DNA from: JAAFHB01 sp038240855
Lineage (GTDB): Bacteria > Bacteroidota > Bacteroidia > Bacteroidales > Prolixibacteraceae
Length of the DNA stretch: 20,392 nt
Reading direction: 5' to 3'
Assembly: GCA_038240855.1 (NCBI GenBank)
Contig: JBBRGI010000026.1
Location: 1 to 20,392, forward strand
Position numbers and translations under genes: made by a program. The notes beneath the pieces are model-generated. The model had not been told where the DNA came from, did no database searches, and was given only the letters and a program-made list of their open reading frames with translations. Shown here one piece after another: positions 1-8,464 of the stretch (position 1 is its first letter; each line of letters starts with the position of its first letter).

Positions 1-68
1 AAATATTGCCATTCTAAATTATAGTTTCAATCAATATCGTGAAAATACATCCAATCATAAGTAAGAAG

Positions 69-99
69 TTTGCATAAATGCTTTTTTCATGTAAGTTTG
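69..99 (+). promoter_or_regulatory. Bacteroidota-type promoter of recG
   Basis: A TTTG at 69-72 (-33 element) and a TAAGTTTG at 92-99 (-7 element, consensus TAnnTTTG) are separated by 19 bases, the classic spacing of the Bacteroidota primary sigma factor. Transcription would begin only a few bases after 99, essentially at the recG ATG at 104, so the mRNA would be leaderless or nearly so. The match is seen directly; the start site is inferred. Confidence 0.6.
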
Positions 100-103
100 C
101 TTT

Positions 104-2209
104 ATGTCGGGTATATTATCACAGGATATCAAATTTCTTCCGGGAGTAGGGCCCCGGAAATCCATAATTCTTAACCAGGAACTGAAGGTATTTACCGTCG
201 GTGACCTGATTTATTATTTTCCGTTCAAATATGTCGACCGGACGAAATTTTATACGATACGCGAGATTAACAGCACCTTACCCTACATCCAGGTAAAGGG
301 TCGAATCAAAGGAGCTGAAATAATCGGCATTGGGCGCAACCAGCGTTTAGTCGCTTACCTTACAGATGGCACCGGCCTTCTCGAATTAATCTGGTTTCAG
401 GGAATAAAATTTGCAAAACAAACCCTAAAAACAGATGTTGAATATATTGTTTTCGGAAAACCAACCGAATTTAACGGGCAGTTCAGTATTGTTCATCCCG
501 AAATGGATGAAAAAACTCCGGAAATATCAAAAAAGGATGGGTATATTCAGGCATTTTACACTACTTCGGAGAAACTGAAAACCAATTTTTTGCATTCGAA
601 GGCCATACTTAAACTCCAGCATACGGCTCTTCAACTTGCAAAAGGAACTATATACGAGTCAATGCCTGCTTGGCTGGTTCAAAAACTCGGATTATTGGGA
701 CTTGAAATGGCTTTGATCAATATTCATTTTCCTGAAAATCCCCAAAATCTGAGAAAAGCCGAATATCGGCTCAAGTTTGAAGAGCTGTTTTATATTCAGC
801 TCAAATTGCTCCATCTGAAAGAGGATCGCCATAAAAAATTCAAGGGACATATTTTTGCCACTGTGGGCAGTCACTTTAATGATTTTTTTCATAATCACCT
901 GCCATTCGAACTCACAGGGGCACAAAAAAGAGTAATCAGGGAGATCCGTAAAGATATAGGTTCGGGACGACAAATGAACAGGTTGCTTCAGGGTGATGTC
1001 GGAAGCGGAAAAACGATGGTCGCACTCATGACAATGCTTATTGCACTCGACAACGGCTTCCAATGTTGCATGATGGCGCCGACCGAAATTCTTGCCACTC
1101 AGCACTACCTCTCTTTGAAGAAATTCATGGGTGATATGCCTGTAAATGTGAAACTGCTTACAGGATCAACCAAAAAATCAGAACGGGCGATCATTCATGA
1201 GGAATTGCTCAATGGCAAACTACATATTTTATTGGGGACCCACGCTTTACTAGAGGATATTGTACAGTTTAAAACCCTTGGAGTTGTAATCATCGACGAG
1301 CAGCACCGTTTTGGAGTCACCCAGCGTGCAAAATTATGGCGGAAAAATTTTATACCTCCCCATGTTCTGGTGATGACCGCTACCCCGATTCCCCGAACAT
1401 TAGCCATGACAGTTTATGGGGACCTTGATGTGTCAGTGATCGACGAACTCCCTCCCGGTCGTAAACCGATCATGACGATGCACTATTTTGAAAATAAGAG
1501 AGCCTTACTTTACGAGTTTATCAAAAAAGAGATTGCTCTCGGACGGCAGATTTATATTGTCTACCCATTAATATCAGAATCAGAAAAACTTGATTACAAA
1601 TACCTGGAGGAGGGTTATGAACATATCAGGAAACTTTTTCCTCAGCCCGACTATACTATTGGAATGGTTCATGGCAAAATGAAAGCGGCCGCCAAGGAAC
1701 TGGAAATGCAGCGGTTTAAAAAAGGTGAGACACAAATTCTTGTTGCTACTACGGTTATTGAAGTTGGTGTCGATGTGCCCAATGCCTCGGTAATGATTAT
1801 CGAAAGCTCAGAAAGATTCGGTCTGTCGCAGCTCCACCAGCTCCGCGGAAGAGTTGGACGAGGTGCTGAACAATCGTTTTGTATTTTATTAAGCGGATTC
1901 AAATTGGGCGCGGATAGCAGGAAGCGGATCGAAACAATGGTTGCCACCAACGATGGCTTCGAAATTGCAGAGGCTGATATGCGGCTACGGGGACCGGGTG
2001 ATATCGAAGGCACACAACAAAGTGGCATCGCTTTTGATTTAAAAATAAGCAACCTCGCAAAGGATGGTCAGATACTGCAATATGCACGTGATATTGCAAC
2101 AACCATTATTGCTGAAGATCCGCTGCTCGAACAACCACAAAACGATATCCTCAAAAAACAGCTTCTTGCATTACGAAAGAATCATTTAAACTGGGGATCA
2201 ATCAGTTAA
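104..2209 (+). CDS. recG: ATP-dependent DNA helicase RecG
   Basis: RecG is a superfamily 2 double-strand DNA translocase that remodels stalled replication forks and branch-migrates Holliday and D-loop structures. The 701-residue length is normal for the family. An N-terminal wedge region with an OB fold (about residues 60-135) precedes the helicase core. Walker A GDVGSGKT is at residues 297-304 and the DEQH box at 398-401. The motifs TATPIPRTLAM, ATTVIEVGVDVPNA and QLRGRVGRG follow in order, and the C-terminal region with GPGDIEGTQQSG is present. The ATG at 104 places six residues before the conserved QDIKFLPGVGP block, as I recall for other Bacteroidota RecG proteins. A promoter box ends four bases before this ATG, so the message may be leaderless. 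The stop codon overlaps that of the convergent corA. Confidence 0.97.
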   Translation: MSGILSQDIKFLPGVGPRKSIILNQELKVFTVGDLIYYFPFKYVDRTKFYTIREINSTLPYIQVKGRIKGAEIIGIGRNQRLVAYLTDGTGLLELIWFQGIKFAKQTLKTDVEYIVFGKPTEFNGQFSIVHPEMDEKTPEISKKDGYIQAFYTTSEKLKTNFLHSKAILKLQHTALQLAKGTIYESMPAWLVQKLGLLGLEMALINIHFPENPQNLRKAEYRLKFEELFYIQLKLLHLKEDRHKKFKGHIFATVGSHFNDFFHNHLPFELTGAQKRVIREIRKDIGSGRQMNRLLQGDVGSGKTMVALMTMLIALDNGFQCCMMAPTEILATQHYLSLKKFMGDMPVNVKLLTGSTKKSERAIIHEELLNGKLHILLGTHALLEDIVQFKTLGVVIIDEQHRFGVTQRAKLWRKNFIPPHVLVMTATPIPRTLAMTVYGDLDVSVIDELPPGRKPIMTMHYFENKRALLYEFIKKEIALGRQIYIVYPLISESEKLDYKYLEEGYEHIRKLFPQPDYTIGMVHGKMKAAAKELEMQRFKKGETQILVATTVIEVGVDVPNASVMIIESSERFGLSQLHQLRGRVGRGAEQSFCILLSGFKLGADSRKRIETMVATNDGFEIAEADMRLRGPGDIEGTQQSGIAFDLKISNLAKDGQILQYARDIATTIIAEDPLLEQPQNDILKKQLLALRKNHLNWGSIS

Positions 2210-3129
2210 AACCAGTCCCGCCGCTTAAATAATAAAACGCTCACGATTGATATAAGGAACGAACCCAAAATAACCCACATAAACGCGAAATTATTGTTTT
2301 CCAGGAAGTTGGGGATGTTCATTCCAAATATACTGGCAATTACTGTCGGGATCATCAGAATAATGGATATGCTGGTCAACTGTTTGATGATCACGTTCAG
2401 GTTATTGGAAATCACCGATGCGTACGAGTCTCTGATACCACTAAGAATATCGCTGTAGATATTTGCTGTTTCTATGGCCTGCCTCAATTCAATTTCTGCA
2501 TCTTCGTACAGATCTTCATCAAAGAATTCCTTGCTGAATTTAAGATTTTTGGTTTTTGAAAACAGGATTCCGTTTCCGCGTAGTGAAGTAATGAAATAAA
2601 CAAGCGATTTTTCAATAGCCATAAGGCTTTGTAACTCCTTATTTTTAATCGATCGTTCAAGTTCAATTTCAGCCTGCCGGATTTGATTATTAATCTGTTT
2701 AAGGTATTTAAGGAACCAGATTGATGACGACAAAATAAGGCGCATGACGAAATCAAAATTATTAGTCACGTTAATATTTTTCCGCTGGGTATATTGTGTA
2801 AAATCAGCCAGCATCTGGGTCTGATAATAACATAAGGTCAGGGTGATCTCATTTGAAAAAATGATCCCCAAAGGAATGGTGACATATGGTGCACCGTTGT
2901 CAGAAAAATGGGGAATCCTGATTATCAGATATTGGTAATCGTCATCGACCTCCGATCGTGGACGTTCATCCGTATCAGCAATGTCGGTTATAAATTCGGC
3001 CGGAATATTAAATCGTTCACTTAGTAGTGCAAGTTCTTCCTCTGTAGGACATTCAACCTTAATCCAGCAATAGGGAACCCATTTTTCAATGGGACGGAAC
3101 CCTTTATCGTTCTTTAAATAGGTAATCAT
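2206..3129 (-). CDS. corA: CorA-family divalent metal (Mg2+/Co2+) transporter
   Basis: This 307-residue inner-membrane protein is a CorA-type homopentameric channel for Mg2+ and sometimes Co2+ or Ni2+. A large cytoplasmic acidic and alpha-helical domain (about 1-240) is followed by two C-terminal membrane helices, with the family signature GMN at residues 269-271 in YGMN-like context (FGMN). The protein ends in a basic tail, KRRDWF, as usual for CorA. An unusually clear Shine-Dalgarno (CCTCC on the plus strand, 3139-3143) lies nine bases upstream of the ATG and supports the start. It converges on recG with a four-base overlap of stop codons and no room for a terminator. The cation actually carried cannot be read from the sequence. 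Confidence 0.92.
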   Translation of the reverse strand: MITYLKNDKGFRPIEKWVPYCWIKVECPTEEELALLSERFNIPAEFITDIADTDERPRSEVDDDYQYLIIRIPHFSDNGAPYVTIPLGIIFSNEITLTLCYYQTQMLADFTQYTQRKNINVTNNFDFVMRLILSSSIWFLKYLKQINNQIRQAEIELERSIKNKELQSLMAIEKSLVYFITSLRGNGILFSKTKNLKFSKEFFDEDLYEDAEIELRQAIETANIYSDILSGIRDSYASVISNNLNVIIKQLTSISIILMIPTVIASIFGMNIPNFLENNNFAFMWVILGSFLISIVSVLLFKRRDWF

Positions 3130-3459
3130 AACGCTAATCCTCCAATCAATATAAAGAGGTAAGTAGCTTATTATTACCCCTTAGTTTAAACTTTCTATGT
3201 CCGCCGGATGGTCATCCATGGTATCAGTAATTTTTTTGCAATAGTAGGGTTAATTATTCAGGAATTTGTTGATAAATTAAAAATAAAAGTTATAAAAGTA
3301 AACTTTTCAACTTTTCGGTTCGTTAGGTCGTAATCTCAGTGGCCTCAAACTCCCCGAAAATAAACTTAAAACGTCATATACTACTAATTATTTGATGGTT
3401 GACCAATATTTATAATTATTCTAAATAATAGTCTCTACACGGCAGTTTGAGGAAAGTCA
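3130..3459. other. AT-rich intergenic region between corA and the rnf operon
   Basis: Apart from the corA ribosome binding site, an imperfect inverted repeat (3285-3315) and the rnf promoter listed separately at 3460-3490, I see no gene here. It is AT-rich, lacks a convincing open frame on either strand, and separates two divergently transcribed units, so it most likely holds their regulatory signals. Confidence 0.5.
3285..3315. repeat. Imperfect inverted repeat upstream of the rnf operon
   Basis: Arms at 3285-3299 (AAAAGTTATAAAAGT) and 3302-3315 (ACTTTTCAACTTTT) can pair across a two-base loop with a single one-base bulge. It lies about 170 bases upstream of the rnf promoter. It could be an operator or a weak hairpin; no U-run follows it, so a terminator role is unlikely. 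Confidence 0.4.
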
Positions 3460-3490
3460 TTTTAAAGAAAGTAAATAAAGGTTAGTTTTG
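3460..3490 (+). promoter_or_regulatory. Promoter of the rseC-rnf operon
   Basis: TAGTTTTG at 3483-3490 matches the TAnnTTTG -7 element. Nineteen bases upstream a TTTT at 3460-3463 matches three of four bases of the -33 TTTG. Initiation near 3494 would leave a leader of about 20 bases before the ATG at 3515. This argues against the in-frame TTG at 3488, which lies inside the -7 box, as the start codon. Confidence 0.5.
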
Positions 3491-3514
3491 CGCCCAATCT
3501 CGGAAGCGTCATTT

Positions 3515-3952
3515 ATGGGTAGAACTGACAAGACATGTCATAGCGGAATCGTAAAGTCAATTAACAATCAACACATTGTTGTAACTGTTCTCTCACAGTC
3601 TGCATGTGTTTCGTGCCATGCAAAGGGAGCCTGTTCCTCCTCCGACAGCCAGGAGAAAGAGATCGAAATTACGACATGGGTGGGTGAATTTGTGCCCGGC
3701 GAAAAGGTTGAAATCATTTCAGACAAGTCTCAGGGTTTTCGTGCAGTATTTCTTGCCTATATTCTCCCTCTCATTTTAATGGTATCAGAATTAGTCATCA
3801 TTCTGAATTATACCAACAAAGAAGTGCTTGCGGCAACAGGAGCGATTTTCATCCTGACCATTTACTATATTGGTTTATTTTCTTTCAGGAATAATCTAAT
3901 GAAATCGTTGAAATTCACTATCAGAAAATCAAGTAAAATTGAAGCAATATGA
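3515..3952 (+). CDS. rseC: RseC/MucC-family SoxR-reducing system protein, first gene of the rnf operon
   Basis: RseC-like proteins are small inner-membrane proteins associated with Rnf/Rsx complexes; in E. coli, RseC works with RsxABCDGE to keep SoxR reduced. The 145-residue product has a soluble N-terminal part with a cysteine cluster CVSCHAKGAC (C31, C34, C40), followed by two hydrophobic helices (about residues 70-90 and 97-118). The ATG at 3515 is preferred over a TTG nine codons upstream because that codon overlaps the promoter box and the extra residues are not family-like. It overlaps rnfB by four bases (ATGA), so the two are translationally coupled. Bacteroidota usually lack SoxR, so the role here may be assembly or redox maintenance of Rnf; that is inference. 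Confidence 0.85.
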   Translation: MGRTDKTCHSGIVKSINNQHIVVTVLSQSACVSCHAKGACSSSDSQEKEIEITTWVGEFVPGEKVEIISDKSQGFRAVFLAYILPLILMVSELVIILNYTNKEVLAATGAIFILTIYYIGLFSFRNNLMKSLKFTIRKSSKIEAI

Positions 3953-4824
3953 GTGACACACTAATTTATACAGTTCTCGTAATCAGCATAATAGGAATTA
4001 TTTCCGCAATAATTCTCTATTATGTATCCCAAAAATTCAAAGTTTTTGAGGACCCACGAATTGATTCAGTGGAAGCTATTTTACCGGCTGCCAATTGCGG
4101 CGGATGTGGTTATGCAGGGTGCAGAGCTTTTGCGGAGGCTTGCGTTAACGCCAACGACCTCTCACAACTCTTCTGTACAGTAGGGGGAAATGATTGTATG
4201 GTCTCTGTTGCAGATAAACTTGGACTCAAAGCGGTTTACCAGACTCCAAAAACTGCGGTTGTACGTTGTAACGGAACTTGTTCCCACCGCCCCAAAACCA
4301 ATACTTTTGACGGAGCTCTAACCTGTGCAATAGCGACATCACTCTATTCGGGCGAAACGGGTTGTTCATTCGGATGTCTTGGTTTTGGCGACTGCGTTCC
4401 TGTCTGTAAATTTGATGCCATTCACATGAACAGCGAAACAGGTCTTCCTGAAATTATCGACGAAAAATGCACTGCCTGCGGAGCATGTGTGGACGCTTGT
4501 CCGAAATTCATTATCGAACTTCGTAAACAGATGCCTAAATACCGTAAGATATACGTGGCATGCGTAAATAAAGAGAAGGGCGGTATTGCTTCCAAAGCAT
4601 GTAAGGTAGCCTGTATCGGTTGCAGCAAATGTCAGAAAGTATGCGAATTTGATGCCATTGAAATCTCGGGTAACCTGGCTTTTATCGACTCGGATAAATG
4701 CAAATTATGCCGTAAATGCGTATCGGTATGCCCTACCAGTTCAATTCTGGAAGTGAATTTTCCTCCCCGAAAGTTAATAGCTGACACTGCTGAAAATGTA
4801 CAATGCAAACCGGTTGTTGCTTAA
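3949..4824 (+). CDS. rnfB: Rnf complex subunit RnfB, polyferredoxin
   Basis: RnfB takes electrons from soluble ferredoxin and passes them into the Rnf complex at the membrane. An N-terminal membrane helix (residues 4-26) is followed by a four-cysteine Fe-S domain (C50, C53, C58, C76). Next comes a further cysteine group (C139, C143, C149, C153) and three ferredoxin-type CxxCxxC(x3)C sets starting at C174, C222 and C251. At 291 residues it is the long RnfB type of anaerobes, with more clusters than the short RsxB of E. coli. It overlaps rseC by four bases and precedes rnfC by 39 bases. The cysteine pattern makes the call secure. Confidence 0.96.
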   Translation: MSDTLIYTVLVISIIGIISAIILYYVSQKFKVFEDPRIDSVEAILPAANCGGCGYAGCRAFAEACVNANDLSQLFCTVGGNDCMVSVADKLGLKAVYQTPKTAVVRCNGTCSHRPKTNTFDGALTCAIATSLYSGETGCSFGCLGFGDCVPVCKFDAIHMNSETGLPEIIDEKCTACGACVDACPKFIIELRKQMPKYRKIYVACVNKEKGGIASKACKVACIGCSKCQKVCEFDAIEISGNLAFIDSDKCKLCRKCVSVCPTSSILEVNFPPRKLIADTAENVQCKPVVA

Positions 4825-4863
4825 TTTTCTAATAATTACATTACTATATTACAGTATTGAATA

Positions 4864-6201
4864 ATGTTGAAAACATTTAAATCAGGGGGCGTTCACCCGA
4901 AGGAGAACAAGCTCACTGCAGATAAAAATATTGAAACATTGGCCTTGCCAAAAACAGCAGTTATTGCTGTGGCCCAACATTTGGGCTCCCCTGCTACCGT
5001 CGTTGTTAAGAAAGGTGATCGTGTTAAAGCAGGAACACTGGTTGCAAAAAGTACGGGCTTCATTTCGACCAATGTTCACTCTTCTGTCTCAGGCACAGTG
5101 ATCAGGATTGAAGATGTGATGATGCCTTCGGGCTACAAAAAAAATGCAGTAATTATTGAGGTTGAAAACGACGAGTGGGAGGAAACCATTGACAGGAGTA
5201 CCAAATTAATCACCAATTCACCACTCAACGCAAAGGAAATTTCGCAGAGGATCCATGATGCCGGAATTGTTGGACTTGGCGGTGCAACCTTTCCGACGCA
5301 TATCAAACTCTCCCCTCCCCCTGATTCCAAGGCAGACATTCTTTTGATCAATGGTGTTGAATGCGAGCCGTATTTAACAGCCGATCATCGTTTAATGATT
5401 GAACGCGGTGATGAGATCATGGTTGGGATAACCCTGTTAATGAAAGCACTTAATGTATCCAGGGCTGTTATAGGGATTGAAAATAACAAACCAGACGCGA
5501 TCAATAACCTGAAAAGCCTATGTAAAAAATACCAGGGAATTGAAGTTTGCCCGCTTAAGGTAAACTATCCCCAGGGAGGCGAAAAGCTTTTAATTCAAGC
5601 CATTACAGGTAAAGAAGTACCTTCCGGCCACCTCCCCATCAATATCGGAGCCGTGGTGAATAACGTAGGGACCGCTTTCGCAATATACGAGGCAGTTATG
5701 AAAAATAAACCCTTAATCGAGAGGGTTATCACAGTAACGGGCAAAACACTCAAATCACCGGCCAATTTTCTGGTAAGAATCGGTACACCGGTCAGTCAGT
5801 TGATCGAAGCTGCCGGGGGATTACCTGAATCGACCGGAAAAGTAATCAGTGGCGGACCGATGATGGGACGGGCAATCACTACGCTTGATGTTCCCGTCAA
5901 AAAAGGGACATCAGGAATCCTGGTGATGCCTGAATCAGAATCATTCAGGACCACTGAGCAACCTTGTATCAGGTGTGCCAAATGTATCAATGTATGTCCT
6001 ATGGGTCTGGAACCTTACTTATTGATGACCCTGTCGCAAAAAAAACTATGGGAACGTAGTGAATCGTCCAGCGTAATGGATTGTATCGAATGTGGGTCAT
6101 GCTCCTATACTTGTCCGTCAGCGCGGCCGCTTCTGGATTATATCCGGCTCGGAAAATCGACAGTCGGAAAAATTATCCGTTCGCGTAAAATAAAATTATA
6201 A
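4864..6201 (+). CDS. rnfC: Rnf complex subunit RnfC, NADH-binding
   Basis: RnfC is the peripheral subunit carrying FMN and Fe-S clusters where NAD+ is reduced or NADH oxidised, related to the NuoF (51 kDa) subunit of complex I. The 445-residue protein begins with the family segment FKSGGVHPKENK. It has a barrel-sandwich lipoyl-like region around residues 40-90, the glycine-rich GLGGATFPTHIK nucleotide region, and the PQGGEK motif. It ends in two ferredoxin cluster sets at C368/C371/C374/C378 and C407/C410/C413/C417. No extended C-terminal repeat like that of gamma-proteobacterial RnfC is present. It sits between rnfB and rnfD in the same direction. Confidence 0.96.
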   Translation: MLKTFKSGGVHPKENKLTADKNIETLALPKTAVIAVAQHLGSPATVVVKKGDRVKAGTLVAKSTGFISTNVHSSVSGTVIRIEDVMMPSGYKKNAVIIEVENDEWEETIDRSTKLITNSPLNAKEISQRIHDAGIVGLGGATFPTHIKLSPPPDSKADILLINGVECEPYLTADHRLMIERGDEIMVGITLLMKALNVSRAVIGIENNKPDAINNLKSLCKKYQGIEVCPLKVNYPQGGEKLLIQAITGKEVPSGHLPINIGAVVNNVGTAFAIYEAVMKNKPLIERVITVTGKTLKSPANFLVRIGTPVSQLIEAAGGLPESTGKVISGGPMMGRAITTLDVPVKKGTSGILVMPESESFRTTEQPCIRCAKCINVCPMGLEPYLLMTLSQKKLWERSESSSVMDCIECGSCSYTCPSARPLLDYIRLGKSTVGKIIRSRKIKL

Positions 6202-6260
6202 TCCGGTAATTGTTGTAAAATAGCTCATAAAAACCTGAATTCAACGTACAATACAAATCA

Positions 6261-7241
6261 ATGAATAAAGTCTTAACTATAGCACCATCCCCGCATGTCA
6301 AAGGAGACGAGTCAGTCAGAAAGATCATGTATGGTGTGGTTTTCGCTCTTATCCCGGCGCTTATAATGTCGACTGTTTTTTACGGAACCGACACCCTTAA
6401 AATTACCTTTATTGCAGTAGCAGCCTGTGTCGGGTTCGAATACCTGATTCAGAAATACATCCTAAAAGTAAAACCGACAATAAATGACGGAACGGCGGTG
6501 ATAACGGGGATACTGCTCGCGTTCAATGTTCCGGTTGAACTTCCCATATGGATGCTCCTGCTTGGCGCGCTGGCTGCAATCGGGATTGCCAAATTGTCTT
6601 TTGGAGGCCTTGGGCAAAATCCGTTTAATCCGGCATTGGTCGGTCGTGTGTTCCTTTTGATATCTTTCCCTGTACAGATGACTACCTGGACAGCGCCTGT
6701 CACCGGAATTGATGCTTTCACCGGAGCGACACCACTTGGACTTTTGAAGGAGGGATTAAAAAGCGGAAAAACAATGTCAGAAATTGCAAACGAACTTCCA
6801 CGTTATTTTGATATGTTCTGGGGAAATATTAGCGGGTCACTTGGTGAATTGTCGGCTATTGCACTGATATTAGGAGGAATATATATGATTTGGAAAAAAA
6901 TTATCACCTGGCACATTCCGGTTGCCGTGCTGGGCACGATTGCCATTTTCCAGGGGACACTATGGATGATCAACCCTGAACGGTTTATTGATCCCGTTTT
7001 TCATTTAATTACAGGCGGTGCCATGCTTGGCGCAATATTTATGGCAACTGATATGGTTACCTCCCCGATGACGCACAAAGGACAGCTCATATTCGGAGTA
7101 GGAATCGGAGTCCTCACCATTTGTATCCGGAACTTTGGTGCATATCCTGAAGGAATATCTTTCGCCATTCTGATTATGAATGGATTTACCCCTTTGATTA
7201 ATGCACGGATTAAACCAACGAAATTTGGAGGGCTTAAATAA
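6261..7241 (+). CDS. rnfD: Rnf complex subunit RnfD, flavinylated membrane protein
   Basis: RnfD is a multi-spanning membrane subunit homologous to NqrB; it carries covalently bound FMN and takes part in coupling electron flow to ion transport. The 326-residue product is highly hydrophobic with about nine or ten helices. The flavinylation motif TGATPLG places the acceptor threonine at residue 157. The motif GGLGQNPFNPALVGRVF upstream of it is also characteristic. The stop overlaps the rnfG start by one base (TAATG). Attachment of FMN requires an ApbE flavin transferase, which is not encoded in this window. Confidence 0.95.
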   Translation: MNKVLTIAPSPHVKGDESVRKIMYGVVFALIPALIMSTVFYGTDTLKITFIAVAACVGFEYLIQKYILKVKPTINDGTAVITGILLAFNVPVELPIWMLLLGALAAIGIAKLSFGGLGQNPFNPALVGRVFLLISFPVQMTTWTAPVTGIDAFTGATPLGLLKEGLKSGKTMSEIANELPRYFDMFWGNISGSLGELSAIALILGGIYMIWKKIITWHIPVAVLGTIAIFQGTLWMINPERFIDPVFHLITGGAMLGAIFMATDMVTSPMTHKGQLIFGVGIGVLTICIRNFGAYPEGISFAILIMNGFTPLINARIKPTKFGGLK

Positions 7242-7879
7242 TGGCTAAAGAATCAAATTTTAAAAATATGGTGATCGCCCTTTTTGCTGTTACCTTTGTG
7301 GCATCGGCCTCACTGGGTGTTGTCAATGAATTTACCAAAGGCGCAATCGAAAAGGCCAATATTGAAGCACAGAATAAAGCAGTGGCAGCTGTGCTGCCTC
7401 CATTCGATAAACTTGGCGCAAGCTTTAAGGTACTTCCTGAAGGTGAAACCGACATACTTATCTTTTTTCCCGCACTTGATAAGGACAGTATAACGATTGC
7501 AACGGCAGTGAAAAGTTATACCAAAAAAGGTTTCTCGGGACTTTTCACAGTAATGGTTGGATTTTCTGCCGATGGCAAAATAACCGGATACAATATCCTT
7601 GAACACCATGAAACACCAGGTCTCGGATCGAAGATGGCCCTTTGGTTTTCGAATGAAGAAAAACCTGGCCAAAATGTGATAGGTAAGAATCCGGCAGCCG
7701 ACAATCTTATGGTAAAAAAGGATGGCGGTTCAGTGGATGCAATTACTGCCGCCACCATTTCATCGAGAGCTTTTCTTGAATCGGTGCAGCGGGCCTATAA
7801 AGCCTGGAAAAGCCATACAGATCAACAAAACAGCGTACCGAAACAAAACGGAACAAATCAGGAAGGAACCAACTCATGA
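7241..7879 (+). CDS. rnfG: Rnf complex subunit RnfG, covalent FMN protein
   Basis: RnfG is anchored by one N-terminal helix (residues 9-28) with its FMN domain on the outer face of the inner membrane, and is homologous to NqrC. The conserved segment HHETPGLGSK (122-131) and the flavinylation site ITAATISSRA (acceptor T172) are present. The site reads TAAT where many homologues have SGAT, but it keeps the final alanine-threonine needed for phosphoester attachment. A hydrophilic tail after residue 190, rich in Gln, Asn and Lys, is of low complexity. It overlaps rnfD by one base and rnfE by four bases. Confidence 0.94.
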   Translation: MAKESNFKNMVIALFAVTFVASASLGVVNEFTKGAIEKANIEAQNKAVAAVLPPFDKLGASFKVLPEGETDILIFFPALDKDSITIATAVKSYTKKGFSGLFTVMVGFSADGKITGYNILEHHETPGLGSKMALWFSNEEKPGQNVIGKNPAADNLMVKKDGGSVDAITAATISSRAFLESVQRAYKAWKSHTDQQNSVPKQNGTNQEGTNS

Positions 7880-8460
7880 AACAAATAAGCGTATTATTAA
7901 ACGGGTTAATGAAGGAAAACCCTGTATTCGTTCTTTTATTGGGAATGTGCCCGATGCTGGGGGTTTCCTCCTCAGCCATCAACGGTATCGGGATGGGACT
8001 CGCGACAACATTTGTACTTGTGATGTCCAATATTCTTGTGTCATTGGTTTCAGGTTTTATACCGGATAAGGTACGTATTCCTTCGTATGTAGTCATCATT
8101 GCCACCTTTGTTACAATTGTTCAACTTGGCATGCAGGCTTATGTACCGGCTTTATACGCAAGTCTTGGCTTGTTTATTCCGCTGATTGTTGTCAACTGCA
8201 TTGTGTTGGGAAGAGCTGAGGCTTTTGCTTCAAAAAACAATGTCATTAGCTCCACACTCGATGGATTAGGCATGGGACTTGGTTTTACATTTGCCCTCAC
8301 ATTACTCGGATCGGTAAGGGAAATTCTTGGAACCGGAAAAGTATTTGGATTAACCCTTTTCCCGGAAAACTACGGCAGCCTTATTTTTGTTCTTGCCCCC
8401 GGGGCATTTATCGCACTCGGATACCTTATTGCCATCATTAATAAAATCAAAAAAGCATAA
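7876..8460 (+). CDS. rnfE: Rnf complex subunit RnfE
   Basis: RnfE is an integral membrane subunit homologous to NqrD and pairs with RnfA. Each contributes two cysteines to a [2Fe-2S] centre buried in the membrane, and here those cysteines are C25 (GMCPMLGVSSSA) and C108 (VNCIVLGRAEAFA). The 194-residue length and about six helices are typical. It starts inside the end of rnfG (ATGA overlap), indicating translational coupling. Confidence 0.95.
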   Translation: MKQISVLLNGLMKENPVFVLLLGMCPMLGVSSSAINGIGMGLATTFVLVMSNILVSLVSGFIPDKVRIPSYVVIIATFVTIVQLGMQAYVPALYASLGLFIPLIVVNCIVLGRAEAFASKNNVISSTLDGLGMGLGFTFALTLLGSVREILGTGKVFGLTLFPENYGSLIFVLAPGAFIALGYLIAIINKIKKA

Positions 8461-8464
8461 TAGA

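Noticed and set aside
3488..3514. Upstream TTG start for the RseC-like gene
   Set aside because: The codon falls inside the -7 promoter box, so it would not be in the transcript.
8387..8464. Upstream ATG start for rnfA
   Set aside because: It would add 26 residues overlapping rnfE out of frame; RnfA proteins start at the MEYIL-type segment, four bases after the rnfE stop.
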